NCBI RefSeq assembly: GCF_004959935.1
Contig: NZ_SMYN01000015.1
Span: 1 to 64,000 of the forward strand
Length of the DNA stretch: 64,000 nucleotides
Direction of reading: 5' to 3'
From: Falsirhodobacter xinxiangensis
GTDB taxonomy: Bacteria; Pseudomonadota; Alphaproteobacteria; Rhodobacterales; Rhodobacteraceae
Under the pieces are notes generated by a model. It saw only the letters and a program-made list of their open reading frames with translations, was not told the origin of the DNA and searched no databases. The position numbers were made by a program, and so were the translations under genes. Positions 25,718 through 34,782 of this stretch are shown piece after piece (positions within the stretch are counted from its first letter, which is position 1; each line of letters begins with the position of its first letter).

Positions 25718-26890
25718 TCAGGCGGCAAGGGGGGCTGCGCGGCGGTCGAGCGCGCCGCTGAGCATGGTAAGGCCGGTGGCGACCGCGACAAGGATCGCGC
25801 CGACGAAGGGTGTGGCCGTCAGGCCGGGGCCATCCGCGACGATACCGCCCAGCCACGCGCCCAAGGCAATGCCAAGGTTGAAGGCCGCGATGTTCAGGGC
25901 CGAGGCGACATCGACGGCAGCGGGGCGGTGTTCTCGCGCCATCTGCACGACGTAAAGCTGCAGGCCCGGCACATTGGCAAATTGCAGGAACCCGAGCGCG
26001 GCGAGGGTCGGGATGACCAGCCAAGCCGAAGGTGCGGTGAAGCCGAAGACGACGAGCACGGCGGCCTGAAGCGCGAACAGCACCGTCAGCGCGCGAACCG
26101 GATCGGCATTCGCCAGCCGCCCGCCCGCGACGTTCCCGGCGGCGATGGCAAGGCCATAGAGCACGAGGATCAGGCTGACCGCGTTCTCCGAAAAGCCGGT
26201 GACCTGCTGAAGGATCGGTGCAAGGAAGGTGAAGGCGACGAAGGTGCCGCCATAGCCCAGCGCGGTCATCGCGAAGACCAGCAGCAGGCGGCCAGAGCCG
26301 AGCACGCGAAGCTGATCCTTCAGGCTGGCGGGCGGGGCTTTGGGCAGCCGGCCAGGCAGCAGCGCGGCGATGGCCAGCAGGGCGATGACGCCAAGGCCCG
26401 CCACCGCGGCGAATGTCGCGCGCCAGCCGAAGGTCTGGCCGATCAGCGTTCCCAGCGGGACGCCGGTGACGATGGCGACGGTCAGGCCCATGAACATCAT
26501 GGCGATGGCCGAAGCGCGGCGGTCCTTGGGCACCAGATCGGCGGCGATGGTCGCCCCGACGGAAAAGAACACGCCATGGGCGAAGGCGGACAGCACCCGC
26601 CCCGCCAGCAGCGCGTGATAGCCGGGGGCAAGCGCCGCGACGGCATTGCCGAGGATGAACAGGGCCATCAGGCCCAGCAGCAGCGGTTTGCGTTCGATCC
26701 GTCCGGTCAGGGCGGTCAGCACCGGTGCGCCGAAGGTGACGCCAAGCGCATAGATGCTGACGATCAGCCCCGCCAGTGGAAGGGTGATCTGAAGGTCCGA
26801 GGCAACCGTCGGCAAAAGGCCGACGATCACGAATTCTGTCGTGCCGATCGCATAGGCCGCGATCGTAAGAGCGATGAGGGCAAGTGGCAT
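25718..26890 (-). CDS. MFS efflux transporter (AraJ/NepI/sugar-efflux type)
   Basis: A 12-helix major facilitator (390 residues) of the drug/arabinose-efflux branch: AYAIGTTEFVIVGLLPTVASDL in the first helix and LTGRIERKPLLLGLMALFILGNAVAALAP after the second are typical. The start gives MPLALIALT; an in-frame opening at 26956 would reach into the intergenic operator. Transcribed with the aldo/keto reductase and divergently from a LysR regulator. Confidence 0.9.
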   Translation of the reverse strand: MPLALIALTIAAYAIGTTEFVIVGLLPTVASDLQITLPLAGLIVSIYALGVTFGAPVLTALTGRIERKPLLLGLMALFILGNAVAALAPGYHALLAGRVLSAFAHGVFFSVGATIAADLVPKDRRASAIAMMFMGLTVAIVTGVPLGTLIGQTFGWRATFAAVAGLGVIALLAIAALLPGRLPKAPPASLKDQLRVLGSGRLLLVFAMTALGYGGTFVAFTFLAPILQQVTGFSENAVSLILVLYGLAIAAGNVAGGRLANADPVRALTVLFALQAAVLVVFGFTAPSAWLVIPTLAALGFLQFANVPGLQLYVVQMAREHRPAAVDVASALNIAAFNLGIALGAWLGGIVADGPGLTATPFVGAILVAVATGLTMLSGALDRRAAPLAA

Positions 26891-26922
26891 GGAGGGGGTC
26901 CGATCTTGTAACCCCGCCCATA

Positions 26923-26941
26923 TCGCATCTTGCGGATGCGA
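26923..26941. promoter_or_regulatory. Candidate LysR operator between the MFS and LysR genes
   Basis: Perfect inverted repeat TCGCATC-5-GATGCGA in the 104-base divergent gap. A second imperfect dyad with arms TTGC and GCAA lies nearer the lysR start (about 26965-26980). This is the common arrangement for a LysR activator and its divergent target. Confidence 0.6.
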
Positions 26942-26994
26942 CGATAATGGCGGCAATCTGCATATTGCTTGTTCCGCAAAATCACAGGTGGCCT

Positions 26995-27867
26995 ATGGAC
27001 AATCGGTTCGGAGAGATGGAGGTCTTCGTGCGCGCGGTCGCGGCTGGCAGCTTTTCAGCGGCGGCGCGGCAGCTTGGGATGACCCCTTCGGCCGTCAGCC
27101 GGCTGGTGTCGCGGTTGGAGGAGCGGTTGCGCGTGCGGCTTCTGGTCAGGTCCACCCGAAGCCTGACCCCGACCCCCGAAGGCGAGGCCTATTTGGCCGA
27201 GGCGCGCGAACTGGTGGACCGGCTGGCCGATCTGGAGGGGCGGCTTGCGCGCCGGGACGTGCCGCGCGGGCCGCTTCGCGTCAGTTCGACCGTTGGATTC
27301 GGCGCTGCGGTGATCCTGCCGCTGGTGCCCGATTTCCTGCGCGCCTTCCCCGAGGTGGAGCTGGATCTTACGCTGGATGACGGGGTGATCGATCTTTGGC
27401 AGGAGCGGACGGATCTGGCGATCCGGTCGGGGCGGCTTTTGTCTTCGACGTTGAAGGCGCGGCGGATTGCGACCATGCGGCGGATCGTGGTGGCGGCACC
27501 GGACTATCTGGCGCGGCGGGGCGTGCCGGAAACTCCCGCCGATCTTCAGGCGCATGACTGTCTGCTCTATAACTTCCTGCCAAGCGAGTGGGAGTTCGCG
27601 GGGCCGCTGCGCCAACCCGTGCGTGCGACGTTCCGGGGCAGCGACGGGACGGTCCTGCGCCATGTCTGCCTTGCCGGGCTCGGCCTGATGAAGACGGGCG
27701 AACGGGCGGTGGCGGAGGATCTGGCTGCGGGCCGGTTGGTCGAGGTTCTGGCCGACTGCTGCCCGCCCGAGCCGGAGGTGATCCACGCCGTCTTTCCCGG
27801 TCATCCGCATCTGGCCAGCCGCATCCGTGCCCTCATCGATTTCGTCGCGGATCGGGCGGGCCCCTGA
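26995..27867 (+). CDS. LysR-family transcriptional regulator
   Basis: The 290-residue protein has an N-terminal winged helix (FVRAVAAGSFSAAARQLGMTPSAVSRLVSRLEERL) and a type 2 periplasmic-binding effector domain starting near GPLRVSSTVGFG. It belongs to the CrgA/DsdC-like subgroup by its short sensor domain. Divergence from the MFS-AKR unit across a palindromic gap suggests local control. The inducer is unknown. Confidence 0.92.
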   Translation: MDNRFGEMEVFVRAVAAGSFSAAARQLGMTPSAVSRLVSRLEERLRVRLLVRSTRSLTPTPEGEAYLAEARELVDRLADLEGRLARRDVPRGPLRVSSTVGFGAAVILPLVPDFLRAFPEVELDLTLDDGVIDLWQERTDLAIRSGRLLSSTLKARRIATMRRIVVAAPDYLARRGVPETPADLQAHDCLLYNFLPSEWEFAGPLRQPVRATFRGSDGTVLRHVCLAGLGLMKTGERAVAEDLAAGRLVEVLADCCPPEPEVIHAVFPGHPHLASRIRALIDFVADRAGP

Positions 27868-27891
27868 CAGGCGAGGGCACGCCCTATGGGT

Positions 27892-28704
27892 TCATGACTT
27901 GTGGGCGAAGGTATCCTTTGCCTCGCCCATGGCGGCCTGCGCCACGTGTTCGACCTTTTCCGCCAGTGTGCGACCGCCTTCGGGGACAAGCCCTTCCTCG
28001 CGGGCCGTATCGACGGCTGCGGCGTAGCCCGCGCGGGCGGCAGCTTTGGCCCTTCCGCCCGCATCGGCGGCTACGTGCCTCGCTTCGTCGCGCAGATGTT
28101 CGGCGCCGGGGCCGATCCAGCGATCCTCGACGTCGGAGCGTGGCATCGCGGCGGCGATGACCGCGCCGACCCCCGCGGCAAGCATGCCGATCAACAGCGG
28201 ATGATCTTCGATCTGGCGGCCCGCGCGGTGCGTAAGATCCGAACTGCGATGCCGGGCGCGTTCATATCCCGAATGCAGTGCGTGTTGCGCATCGTGCAGC
28301 TTTTCCCGGGCCATGTCCGTGTATTCGGACGCGGTATCGCGGATCTGCCCGCCATATTGCGAAGCGCCGTCGCGGACGCGGCTGGCAAGCCCCGGCCCGT
28401 CATCGTAACGGGCATAGCTGCGGGACAGGTCATGCTGCGGGCGATACCCGTCGCTGCGGCGGGTCGCCCCGGTCGCCAGAAGTGCGAGGCCAAGACCTAT
28501 CAGGCCGAACGCGACCGGGTTTGCGTTCACCTCGCGTCCTGCGGATTCCAGCGTTCCTCGGGCATCGCGGATGCCGATGAAACGGGTTGCGTCATTCACG
28601 ACGCCTTCGAATGAAAGCCGGTCCTTCAGCGCGTCCAGCGTGTGTTCGACCTTGGCGCGGTTTGCTTCGACCTCGGCTTCTATCCGGTCGGGATTGTCGC
28701 TCAT
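27892..28704 (-). CDS. DUF3618-type membrane-anchored stress protein
   Basis: A 270-residue Ala-rich protein. It opens with the DUF3618 pattern (DRIEAEVEANRAKVEHTLDALKDRLS), has one short hydrophobic helix (FGLIGLGLALLATGA) and a second one (LLIGMLAAGVGAVIAAAMP). Long amphipathic helical stretches lie in between, giving a hairpin-like, ElaB/YqjD-like look. Such proteins anchor at the inner membrane and rise in stationary phase or stress. It is last in a three-gene coupled unit. Confidence 0.8.
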   Translation of the reverse strand: MSDNPDRIEAEVEANRAKVEHTLDALKDRLSFEGVVNDATRFIGIRDARGTLESAGREVNANPVAFGLIGLGLALLATGATRRSDGYRPQHDLSRSYARYDDGPGLASRVRDGASQYGGQIRDTASEYTDMAREKLHDAQHALHSGYERARHRSSDLTHRAGRQIEDHPLLIGMLAAGVGAVIAAAMPRSDVEDRWIGPGAEHLRDEARHVAADAGGRAKAAARAGYAAAVDTAREEGLVPEGGRTLAEKVEHVAQAAMGEAKDTFAHKS

Positions 28705-29099
28705 CTGAGAGTCTCCTTTGCAAGTTTGGCGTCGCGTGCCGTCTGATCGACGGTACGCTCGGGCACGAGGGTCTGAAGCGAAAGGTTCGTGCGGCCTTTG
28801 ACCATCAAGAGCCCGCCGATGACGAAGAGCACCCCACCCACCGCAACTGCCGCCCAGAGGGGGCCGAGCCAGAAGGCGAGCGCGATGACCAGCGCCTGAA
28901 GCAGAACGATCGCGGCCAGCAACATGATGATCGCGCCTGCTGCCAGCATTTCGGCCCCGGTGGCAAGGCGTCGGCTGCTTTCGTTGATTTCGGCGCGCAC
29001 CAACCGGCTTTCGCTTCGGATTAGGTCTGAGAGATCGCGGATCAGATCACCCAGCAGGGCGGGCAGGCTGCGCGTTTCGTGCTGGTCATGAATTGCCAT
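28701..29099 (-). CDS. Phage-holin-superfamily / YqjE-like membrane protein
   Basis: The 132-residue product has an N-terminal amphipathic helix (LPALLGDLIRDLSDLIRSESRLVRAEI), which is the Actino-holin/YqjE signature, then two adjacent membrane helices. It is the middle gene of the DUF3618 unit and overlaps both neighbours by a few bases. Despite the family name there is no phage context, and a housekeeping role at the membrane is more likely. Confidence 0.82.
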   Translation of the reverse strand: MAIHDQHETRSLPALLGDLIRDLSDLIRSESRLVRAEINESSRRLATGAEMLAAGAIIMLLAAIVLLQALVIALAFWLGPLWAAVAVGGVLFVIGGLLMVKGRTNLSLQTLVPERTVDQTARDAKLAKETLR

Positions 29100-29685
29100 C
29101 GAACGCCCCTGTGAGCGGACGGCCGGATGCGTCGCGCGCGGTGGTGGATGGCGTGCCATAGATCGGCGGCTCCACGCCCGGCTCGCGCGTTTGCGGCGCG
29201 GTGTAGGTGCCGTATTGTGGACGGGTGCTCGACGCAGTGACCAGCCGCCCCACGGCGATCCCGGCCAGAACGCAGCCCCCGATGAAGATTGCCGGATTGG
29301 CGCGGGCATAATCGGATACCGAACGCGCGATATCTTCGACCGAACGCTTTTCCAACCCGTCGCCGAGGCTTTCCAGAACGCCCGCCCCCTGACGCAGCAG
29401 CGAGGAAGGCGCGGTCCCGGCCCCGATTTCAGCCTTCTCCTCCTGCTCGTCCGCGGCATGGCGCAGCGTGTCGGCCAGATTGCGGATTTCCGAGCCGAAG
29501 CCGGTCCGGCGGCGGTCAAGCTCGTCCGTCACCAGCGCGCGGATGTTCTGCCCGCCTTCGCGCCGCAGCTTGTCCGCCTGATGCGAAAGCCGGTCCTTGG
29601 CGTCCTGATATTCGTGGCGCGCAGCCCTGCCGATGTCGTCGGCCCTGGGTTCGCCCAAATCGGCTGTGTGATCTGTATGGGTCAT
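29086..29685 (-). CDS. Nutrient-deprivation-type membrane protein with long amphipathic helix
   Basis: A 199-residue protein with about 110 residues of charged helix (SHQADKLRREGGQNIRALV, NLADTLRHAADEQEEKAE), then a single hydrophobic segment AIFIGGCVLAGIAVGRLV and a Pro/Thr-rich tail. The layout resembles rhizobial nutrient-deprivation-induced proteins. First gene of the three-gene stress unit; its end overlaps the holin-like gene by 14 bases. Function is unproven. Confidence 0.7.
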   Translation of the reverse strand: MTHTDHTADLGEPRADDIGRAARHEYQDAKDRLSHQADKLRREGGQNIRALVTDELDRRRTGFGSEIRNLADTLRHAADEQEEKAEIGAGTAPSSLLRQGAGVLESLGDGLEKRSVEDIARSVSDYARANPAIFIGGCVLAGIAVGRLVTASSTRPQYGTYTAPQTREPGVEPPIYGTPSTTARDASGRPLTGAFDGNS

Positions 29686-29809
29686 GGTCTGTCTCCTGTG
29701 AGGCGATTGCCTGACGGCCCGGTTAAAGGAACCGCCGTCTTCGCGATTGGTTCGCGGAAAATCACAGAGAGACGTTTGGCGCGGGCCGATGACCCGCGCC
29801 GGGTGTTGG

Positions 29810-30991
29810 TCAGTGGCTCAGACCGCTGCCGCCGACGACCGCGATGTTATAGGGCTGGCCGCCGATCTCGACCGCGCGCGCCACATCCAGCGTCTCGGCA
29901 TCGACCACCTGCACCGCACCCTTGGCCGGATCGGTCACGAGAATGCTGCCCCCCGCCACGGCAAGACGCGGGCGGGCATCGTTCCAGTGCCCTTCCATCG
30001 AATAGGGGCCGGTGACCTTGGCGCTGTCCTCGATCCGGGCGTCCAGCATGTTCAGGCGGTGCAGGCTGCCGTCTTCGGTCAGGATATAGGCCGCGCCGGG
30101 GCGTGCCGGGTCCAGCGCGAAATCGACGCGGCGGAAGGGCAGTTTCACATGGCGGAAATGCGGCTCGTCCACCGGGTCGATGACCACGAGGCCATCGGCC
30201 CCGAAATTGCCGAGGAACATCTGGATCGAGGTCGAGCCCAGCAGCGTGCCTGTCTTGCCTTCGGGGAAGTCGGCCGGATAGGGCAGCATCGCAAAGCGCG
30301 GGCCGTCGCCGGATTCCTGAACGGTCAGCACGCCTTCGTTGCAGCCCGCGGCAAGGAAGCTGCCCGAAAACGCCTCGCCATGGATGCCGGTGCAGGTCGC
30401 GACTTCGCCCATCGGATCGCCTTTCGCATCGAAGGCCTGAAGGCCCAGCCGGGGGCCGTCGGTCGCGTCGGAGGCAACGGTGGACAGGGTCACGCCGTCG
30501 AAGGGCGTGACGAAGCCGTGATGGGCGCGGGACTGCCGGAACTCGGTCGGCTCGACCTTGCCGGTCGCCAGCGCGGATTGCGGCAGGATCGCAGCGTAGC
30601 CGCCTTGGTCGAAGTTGATGACGGTCTGCCCGTCATGGTTCACGACGTGGAAGGGGCGCGGGCCGGTCAGGGTGCCGTCGATGGCCGAAGGGTCCGCGAC
30701 CGAGATGTCGGAATGATCGCCATGCGAGGTCAGGGTGATGCCGCTGTTCAGGAAAGATACGGTCTCGTCATCCGACTGCACCGCGACGAGGGCCGCGCCA
30801 TTCGCTGCCGGATACAGCTTCGCCTGCCCGACCGTAGGGAAGGTCCAGCGGCCGTCGCCCTCCAGATCGAAGGCGGTGATCCCGGCATCGCCGTGATCGG
30901 CGACGAAGACGCGAAAGGCGGTGTGCGTGTCATCGGCAAGCGCGGGAGAGGCGGCAAGGGCGGCTGCGGAAAGAAGCCAGCGGAAGGTCAT
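29810..30991 (-). CDS. AztD-like periplasmic zinc metallochaperone
   Basis: The 393-residue protein has a signal peptide ([19 protein letters not shown]) and a beta-propeller pattern like Paracoccus AztD, which hands zinc to the AztC receptor. His-rich loops such as TLTSHGDHSDIS, GPRPFHVVNHDGQ and TGIHGEAF may bind zinc. aztABC, the usual partners, are not in the window. Instead it overlaps DUF6525 by four bases in a Zur-box operon, supporting a zinc role. The identification rests on family resemblance. Confidence 0.75.
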   Translation of the reverse strand: MTFRWLLSAAALAASPALADDTHTAFRVFVADHGDAGITAFDLEGDGRWTFPTVGQAKLYPAANGAALVAVQSDDETVSFLNSGITLTSHGDHSDISVADPSAIDGTLTGPRPFHVVNHDGQTVINFDQGGYAAILPQSALATGKVEPTEFRQSRAHHGFVTPFDGVTLSTVASDATDGPRLGLQAFDAKGDPMGEVATCTGIHGEAFSGSFLAAGCNEGVLTVQESGDGPRFAMLPYPADFPEGKTGTLLGSTSIQMFLGNFGADGLVVIDPVDEPHFRHVKLPFRRVDFALDPARPGAAYILTEDGSLHRLNMLDARIEDSAKVTGPYSMEGHWNDARPRLAVAGGSILVTDPAKGAVQVVDAETLDVARAVEIGGQPYNIAVVGGSGLSH

Positions 30992-31263
30992 GTAGTGCTC
31001 CTGTTTGAAATCGAAGGGTGGTCCTTGCCCCAGATCCGGGCTGCGTCGCGGGCGATGGATCGCGCCTCTGCTGCGGCAAGGAAACGGGCGGGGTCGGCGG
31101 GCGAGACGGCCAGCGCGCGAGTCCAGAGCCGCAGAGCGGAGGTCGCGCTCCACGGCAGGGCGGCATCCTGAAGCCATGCGCGCAGGTCCGGGGGCAGCGC
31201 GTCGTAGCGGCGCATCGGATCGGGGTGGGCGCGGCGGGCCAGCGTGGTGCGCAGGTTCCTCAT
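30988..31263 (-). CDS. DUF6525 family protein
   Basis: A 91-residue basic protein with [32 protein letters not shown] and [14 protein letters not shown], a small family I associate with Rhodobacterales. It overlaps the COG0523 GTPase (ATGA) upstream and the AztD-like gene (ATGA) downstream, so all three are translationally coupled. No metal-binding Cys or His cluster is evident. Role unknown, presumably linked to zinc handling. Confidence 0.75.
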   Translation of the reverse strand: MRNLRTTLARRAHPDPMRRYDALPPDLRAWLQDAALPWSATSALRLWTRALAVSPADPARFLAAAEARSIARDAARIWGKDHPSISNRSTT

Positions 31264-32444
31264 GCGCGGCGCCATGCGGGGAAGGGATCGGGCAGGTTTG
31301 CCCAAGCGTCGGGGGTGAAGGCATCGCCGGGGATGAGCGCGGCATCCAGCGCGGCGGTGATCGCGTCGCGGTCCATACCGGCGCCGATGAAGACCAGTTC
31401 TTGCCGCCGGTCGCCCCAAGGGTCCTGCCAGCGGGTGGCCAGTTCCGCGATGGCGTCGGGGTGGTCCGGCCAGCGATCGCGCGGGATGCTGGCCCACCAG
31501 CCGCCCAAGGGGGACAGGGAGGATACCGCCCCGGCAAGGCTGAATTCGACCACCCAGCCGGGGCGGGTCGCGATCCACAGATGACCCTTGGCGCGGATGA
31601 CGCCCGGCAGGTCGGCGTTCAGCACCCGGTGGACCTGCGCCGGATCGAAGGGCCGCCGCGCGCGATAGACGAAGGAGGAGATGCCGTATTCCTCGGTCTC
31701 CGGCACGTGGTCCGCGAAGCCGTAGAGTTCCTTGGCCCACATCGGGTGCATATGGGCGCGGTCCAGATCGAACAGGCCGGTGTCGAAGATCGCATCCGGG
31801 TCGACACGTGCGAAATCGGTTTCGATCAGTCGGGCGTCGGGGTTCAGGGCGCGGATGATCTTGCGTGCCTCGTCCAGACGCTGCGGGCCGGCGGCGGTGG
31901 CCTTGTTCAGCACGATCACGTCGGCAAATTCGATCTGGTCGGTCAGCAGGTCCACCAGCGTGCGTTGATCGTCGGGGCCAAGGCTTTCGCCCCGATCCGC
32001 GATGAAGTCATGGCTGGAGAAGTCGCGCGTCAGGTTCGCGGCATCGACAACCGTGACCATCGTGTCCAGCCGTGCAAGGTCGGACAGGCTTTGCCCGTCG
32101 GCATCGCGGAAGTCGAAGGTGGCGGCGACGGGCAGCGGTTCGGCAATGCCGGTGGATTCGATCAGCAGGTAGTCGAAGCGGCCTTCCTCGGCCAGCCGGC
32201 GCACCTCGGTCAAAAGGTCGTCGCGCAGGGTGCAGCAGATGCAGCCATTCGTCATCTCGACCAGTTTTTCCTCGGACCGGGAAAGGCTTGCGCCTTCGCG
32301 GACGAGGTCGGCGTCGATGTTCACCTCGGACATGTCGTTGACGATCACGGCGACGCGGCGGCCATCGCGATTGTTCAACACGTGATTCAGAAGCGTGGTC
32401 TTTCCTGCGCCGAGGAAGCCGGAGAGCACTGTGACGGGAAGCAT
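31260..32444 (-). CDS. COG0523 GTPase, zinc metallochaperone (ZigA/YciC/ZagA-like)
   Basis: A G3E GTPase (394 residues) with Walker [17 protein letters not shown], the metal-binding GCICC motif ([14 protein letters not shown]), Walker B IESTG and the base-recognition motif LNKA. The C-terminal CobW_C domain starts near VYRARRPFD. Such proteins deliver zinc to target enzymes under limitation, and their genes are commonly Zur-repressed. A Zur-like palindrome lies 13 bases upstream of its start. Confidence 0.92.
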   Translation of the reverse strand: MLPVTVLSGFLGAGKTTLLNHVLNNRDGRRVAVIVNDMSEVNIDADLVREGASLSRSEEKLVEMTNGCICCTLRDDLLTEVRRLAEEGRFDYLLIESTGIAEPLPVAATFDFRDADGQSLSDLARLDTMVTVVDAANLTRDFSSHDFIADRGESLGPDDQRTLVDLLTDQIEFADVIVLNKATAAGPQRLDEARKIIRALNPDARLIETDFARVDPDAIFDTGLFDLDRAHMHPMWAKELYGFADHVPETEEYGISSFVYRARRPFDPAQVHRVLNADLPGVIRAKGHLWIATRPGWVVEFSLAGAVSSLSPLGGWWASIPRDRWPDHPDAIAELATRWQDPWGDRRQELVFIGAGMDRDAITAALDAALIPGDAFTPDAWANLPDPFPAWRRA

Positions 32445-32456
32445 GGCGCGTCCTTG

Positions 32457-32479
32457 GTAATGTTATGACATAACGCTAC
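32457..32479. promoter_or_regulatory. Zur box upstream of the zinc operon
   Basis: A 23-base dyad centred on A32468: left arm GTAATGTTATG, right arm CATAACGCTAC, with 9 of 11 paired positions matching. The core GTTATGACATAAC is a perfect 6-1-6 palindrome close to the alphaproteobacterial Zur site with GTTATA and TATAAC arms. Its position just before the COG0523 gene predicts repression by zinc-loaded Zur. Confidence 0.85.
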
Positions 32480-32529
32480 TAAGGCGCGATAAGGATGGGG
32501 GCAAGCCGGAAAATGGCTTGCCCTTTGGG

Positions 32530-33903
32530 TCAGGCGGGGATGATCTTGCCGGGGTTCAGAAGGTCCTGCGGATCGATCGCGGCTTTCAGCGCGCGCATCA
32601 CGGCCAGCGCGCCCGCATCGTGCTCAAGTCGCAGGTAGTCCATCTTGCCCGTGCCGACGCCATGTTCGCCCGTGCAGGTTCCCCCGACCGAGATTGCATG
32701 TTCGACCATCCCGGCATTCACCCGTTTGATGGCCGCGATCTCCTTGGGGTTATCCGCGTCCAGCGCGAAGACGACGTGGAAGTTGCCGTCGCCCACATGG
32801 CCAAGGATCGCGGCGGGGGCGGGGCAGTCCTTCAGCAGTTCGCGCGCGTTGCGGATCGCGCCCGACAGTTCCGACACTGGCACGCAGACGTCCGACGACC
32901 AGCCCTTGGCGCCTTCGCGCTGGCCGACCACGGCATAGAAGGCGTTGTGGCGTGCCTTCCACAGGCGGTTTCGTTCCTCGGCATTGGTCGCCGCCTCGAA
33001 CCCCGTGCCGCCGCAATCGGCGACGATCTCGGCCACCTGTTCGGACTGTTCGGCCACTCCGGCATCCGAGCCGTGGAATTCGAACGCCAGCGTATCGGCG
33101 ACGGGCAGCGACAGGCCGAAGCGGTCGTTGACCATGCGGATCAGCCCTGCATCCATCAGCTCCATCCGCGCGACCGGGATGCCGAACTGCGTCACCATCG
33201 TCGCGGCGCGGACCGCGTCCTCGACCGTGGCGAAGCTGCACACCGCGGCCGAGACGGCCTGCGGGATGCCGAACAGGCGCAGCGTCACCTCGGTGATGAT
33301 GCCGAGTGTGCCTTCCGATCCGATGAACAGGCGCGTCAGGTCATAGCCCGCCGCGCTTTTGCGTGCGCGCGAGGCGGTCGTGATGATCTCTCCGCTGGGC
33401 AGCACGACCTTCAGCGACAGGACGACCTCGCGCATCGTGCCGTAGCGCACGGCGTTGGTGCCGGAGGCGCGGGTCGCGGCCATGCCGCCGATGCTGGCAT
33501 TGGCGCCGGGGTCGATGGGGAAGAACAGGCCCTGATCGCGCAGGTGGATGTTCAGCGCCTCGCGCGTGACGCCGGCTTGGACGGTGCAGTCCAGATCGTC
33601 GGGGCTGACGCGCAGCACGCGGTCCATGCGCGACAGATCGACCGAAACGCCGCCCTTCAGCGCGGCAAGCTGCGCCTCCAGCGAGGTGCCCGCGCCGAAG
33701 GCGATGACAGGAACACCCGCCGCCGCGCATTGGCGCATGATGGAGGCGACTTCCTCGGTGGTTTCGGGATGCACGACGGCATCGGGCGCGACGGTGGGGT
33801 GCCACGTCTCGCCCTTGCCGTGCTGGTCGCGCAGCGCGACCGAGGTGGAGAACCTGCAGCCGAATTCCAGCGACAGGGCGGTGAACAATGCTTCTTTCGA
33901 CAT
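32530..33903 (-). CDS. FAD-linked oxidase, D-lactate dehydrogenase (cytochrome) / glycolate oxidase type
   Basis: A VAO-fold flavoenzyme (457 residues). The FAD-binding domain has VIAFGAGTSLEAQLAAL, DPGANASIGGMAATRASG and FIGSEGTLGIITEVTLRL. The C-terminal oxidase domain ends with the His-rich metal/substrate site VGGTCTGEHGVGTGK. Size and motifs match D-lactate dehydrogenase (cytochrome) rather than the larger quinone type. The start follows the ATG of MSKEALF; an in-frame opening at 33999 would overlap the sulfurtransferase. Last gene of a long co-directional run. Confidence 0.88.
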   Translation of the reverse strand: MSKEALFTALSLEFGCRFSTSVALRDQHGKGETWHPTVAPDAVVHPETTEEVASIMRQCAAAGVPVIAFGAGTSLEAQLAALKGGVSVDLSRMDRVLRVSPDDLDCTVQAGVTREALNIHLRDQGLFFPIDPGANASIGGMAATRASGTNAVRYGTMREVVLSLKVVLPSGEIITTASRARKSAAGYDLTRLFIGSEGTLGIITEVTLRLFGIPQAVSAAVCSFATVEDAVRAATMVTQFGIPVARMELMDAGLIRMVNDRFGLSLPVADTLAFEFHGSDAGVAEQSEQVAEIVADCGGTGFEAATNAEERNRLWKARHNAFYAVVGQREGAKGWSSDVCVPVSELSGAIRNARELLKDCPAPAAILGHVGDGNFHVVFALDADNPKEIAAIKRVNAGMVEHAISVGGTCTGEHGVGTGKMDYLRLEHDAGALAVMRALKAAIDPQDLLNPGKIIPA

Positions 33904-33910
33904 CCTGACC

Positions 33911-34771
33911 TTATGCTTTCCCGGTTGCGACGGGGGTGTCGCCTTCGCGGCCCCACTCGCTCCACGAGCCGTCATAGACCGCCACATCGTCGCGGCCAAG
34001 CAGCGACAGCGTGAAGGCGAGCACGCCCGCCGTCACGCCCGACCCGCAAGAGGTGATGACCGGCTTGTGCGGATCGAGCCCGGCATCGCGGAAGCGTTCG
34101 GCAAGGGCTTCGGGCGGCAGGACCTCTCCGGTCGCCGGGTCCGACAGCTTGCCGAAGGGCAGGTTCAGGCTGCCCGGGATATGGCCCGACCGGATGCCCG
34201 GGCGCGGTTCGGGCACGGTCCCCTCGAACCTGTCGGCGGCGCGGGCGTCGATCACCTGCGCGGCGGCAGTGTCGAGGTTCGTCAGAACGTCTTCGCGGCT
34301 GCGGACCAGTTCAGGGCGGAAGCGCGGGGTGAACGTCGCCTTCTTGGGTGGCGCGGGTTCGGTCGTCTCGGCCCGGCCTTCGGCCTTCCATTTGCGAAAA
34401 CCGCCATTCAGGATCGCGACGTTCTCATGCCCGAAGACGCGCAGGGTCCACCATGCACGCGGGGCGGACATGAGGCCGGTGGCGTCATAGATCACGACCG
34501 GCGCGCCGTCATGGATGCCCAGCCCTTCCGCCACGGTTGCGAAATCCTCGGGCGAGGGGAGCATGTGCGGCAGGGGGCTGTTCGGATCGGCGATATGGTC
34601 GATGTCGAAGAAGCGCGCGCCGGGGATGTGGCTGGCTGCAAAAATCTCGGGCGCGGTGGGTGTCGCGCCGGGCATGGCGAAGGTTGCATCCAGCAGCACC
34701 AGTTCCGGCGATGACAGGTGGTCGGCAAGCCATTCGGTCGAAACCAGCGGGCCGGGGAGTTCGAGCGTCAT
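33911..34771 (-). CDS. sseA: 3-mercaptopyruvate sulfurtransferase
   Basis: A tandem-rhodanese enzyme (286 residues) that transfers sulfur from 3-mercaptopyruvate. The C-terminal active-site loop is SCGSGVTAG, the mercaptopyruvate form rather than the thiosulfate form (CRxGxR). Domain 1 shows LDATFAMP, HIPGARFFDID and VIYDATGLMSAPRAWW. AAAGGA precedes the ATG at 34771. It follows the isomerase gene by 11 bases. Confidence 0.92.
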   Translation of the reverse strand: MTLELPGPLVSTEWLADHLSSPELVLLDATFAMPGATPTAPEIFAASHIPGARFFDIDHIADPNSPLPHMLPSPEDFATVAEGLGIHDGAPVVIYDATGLMSAPRAWWTLRVFGHENVAILNGGFRKWKAEGRAETTEPAPPKKATFTPRFRPELVRSREDVLTNLDTAAAQVIDARAADRFEGTVPEPRPGIRSGHIPGSLNLPFGKLSDPATGEVLPPEALAERFRDAGLDPHKPVITSCGSGVTAGVLAFTLSLLGRDDVAVYDGSWSEWGREGDTPVATGKA

Positions 34772-34782
34772 ATGCGGTCCTT

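Noticed and set aside
28701-29099. Prophage holin
   Set aside because: The family label comes from a two-helix superfamily; neighbouring genes are DUF3618-type stress proteins, with no lysin or phage genes.
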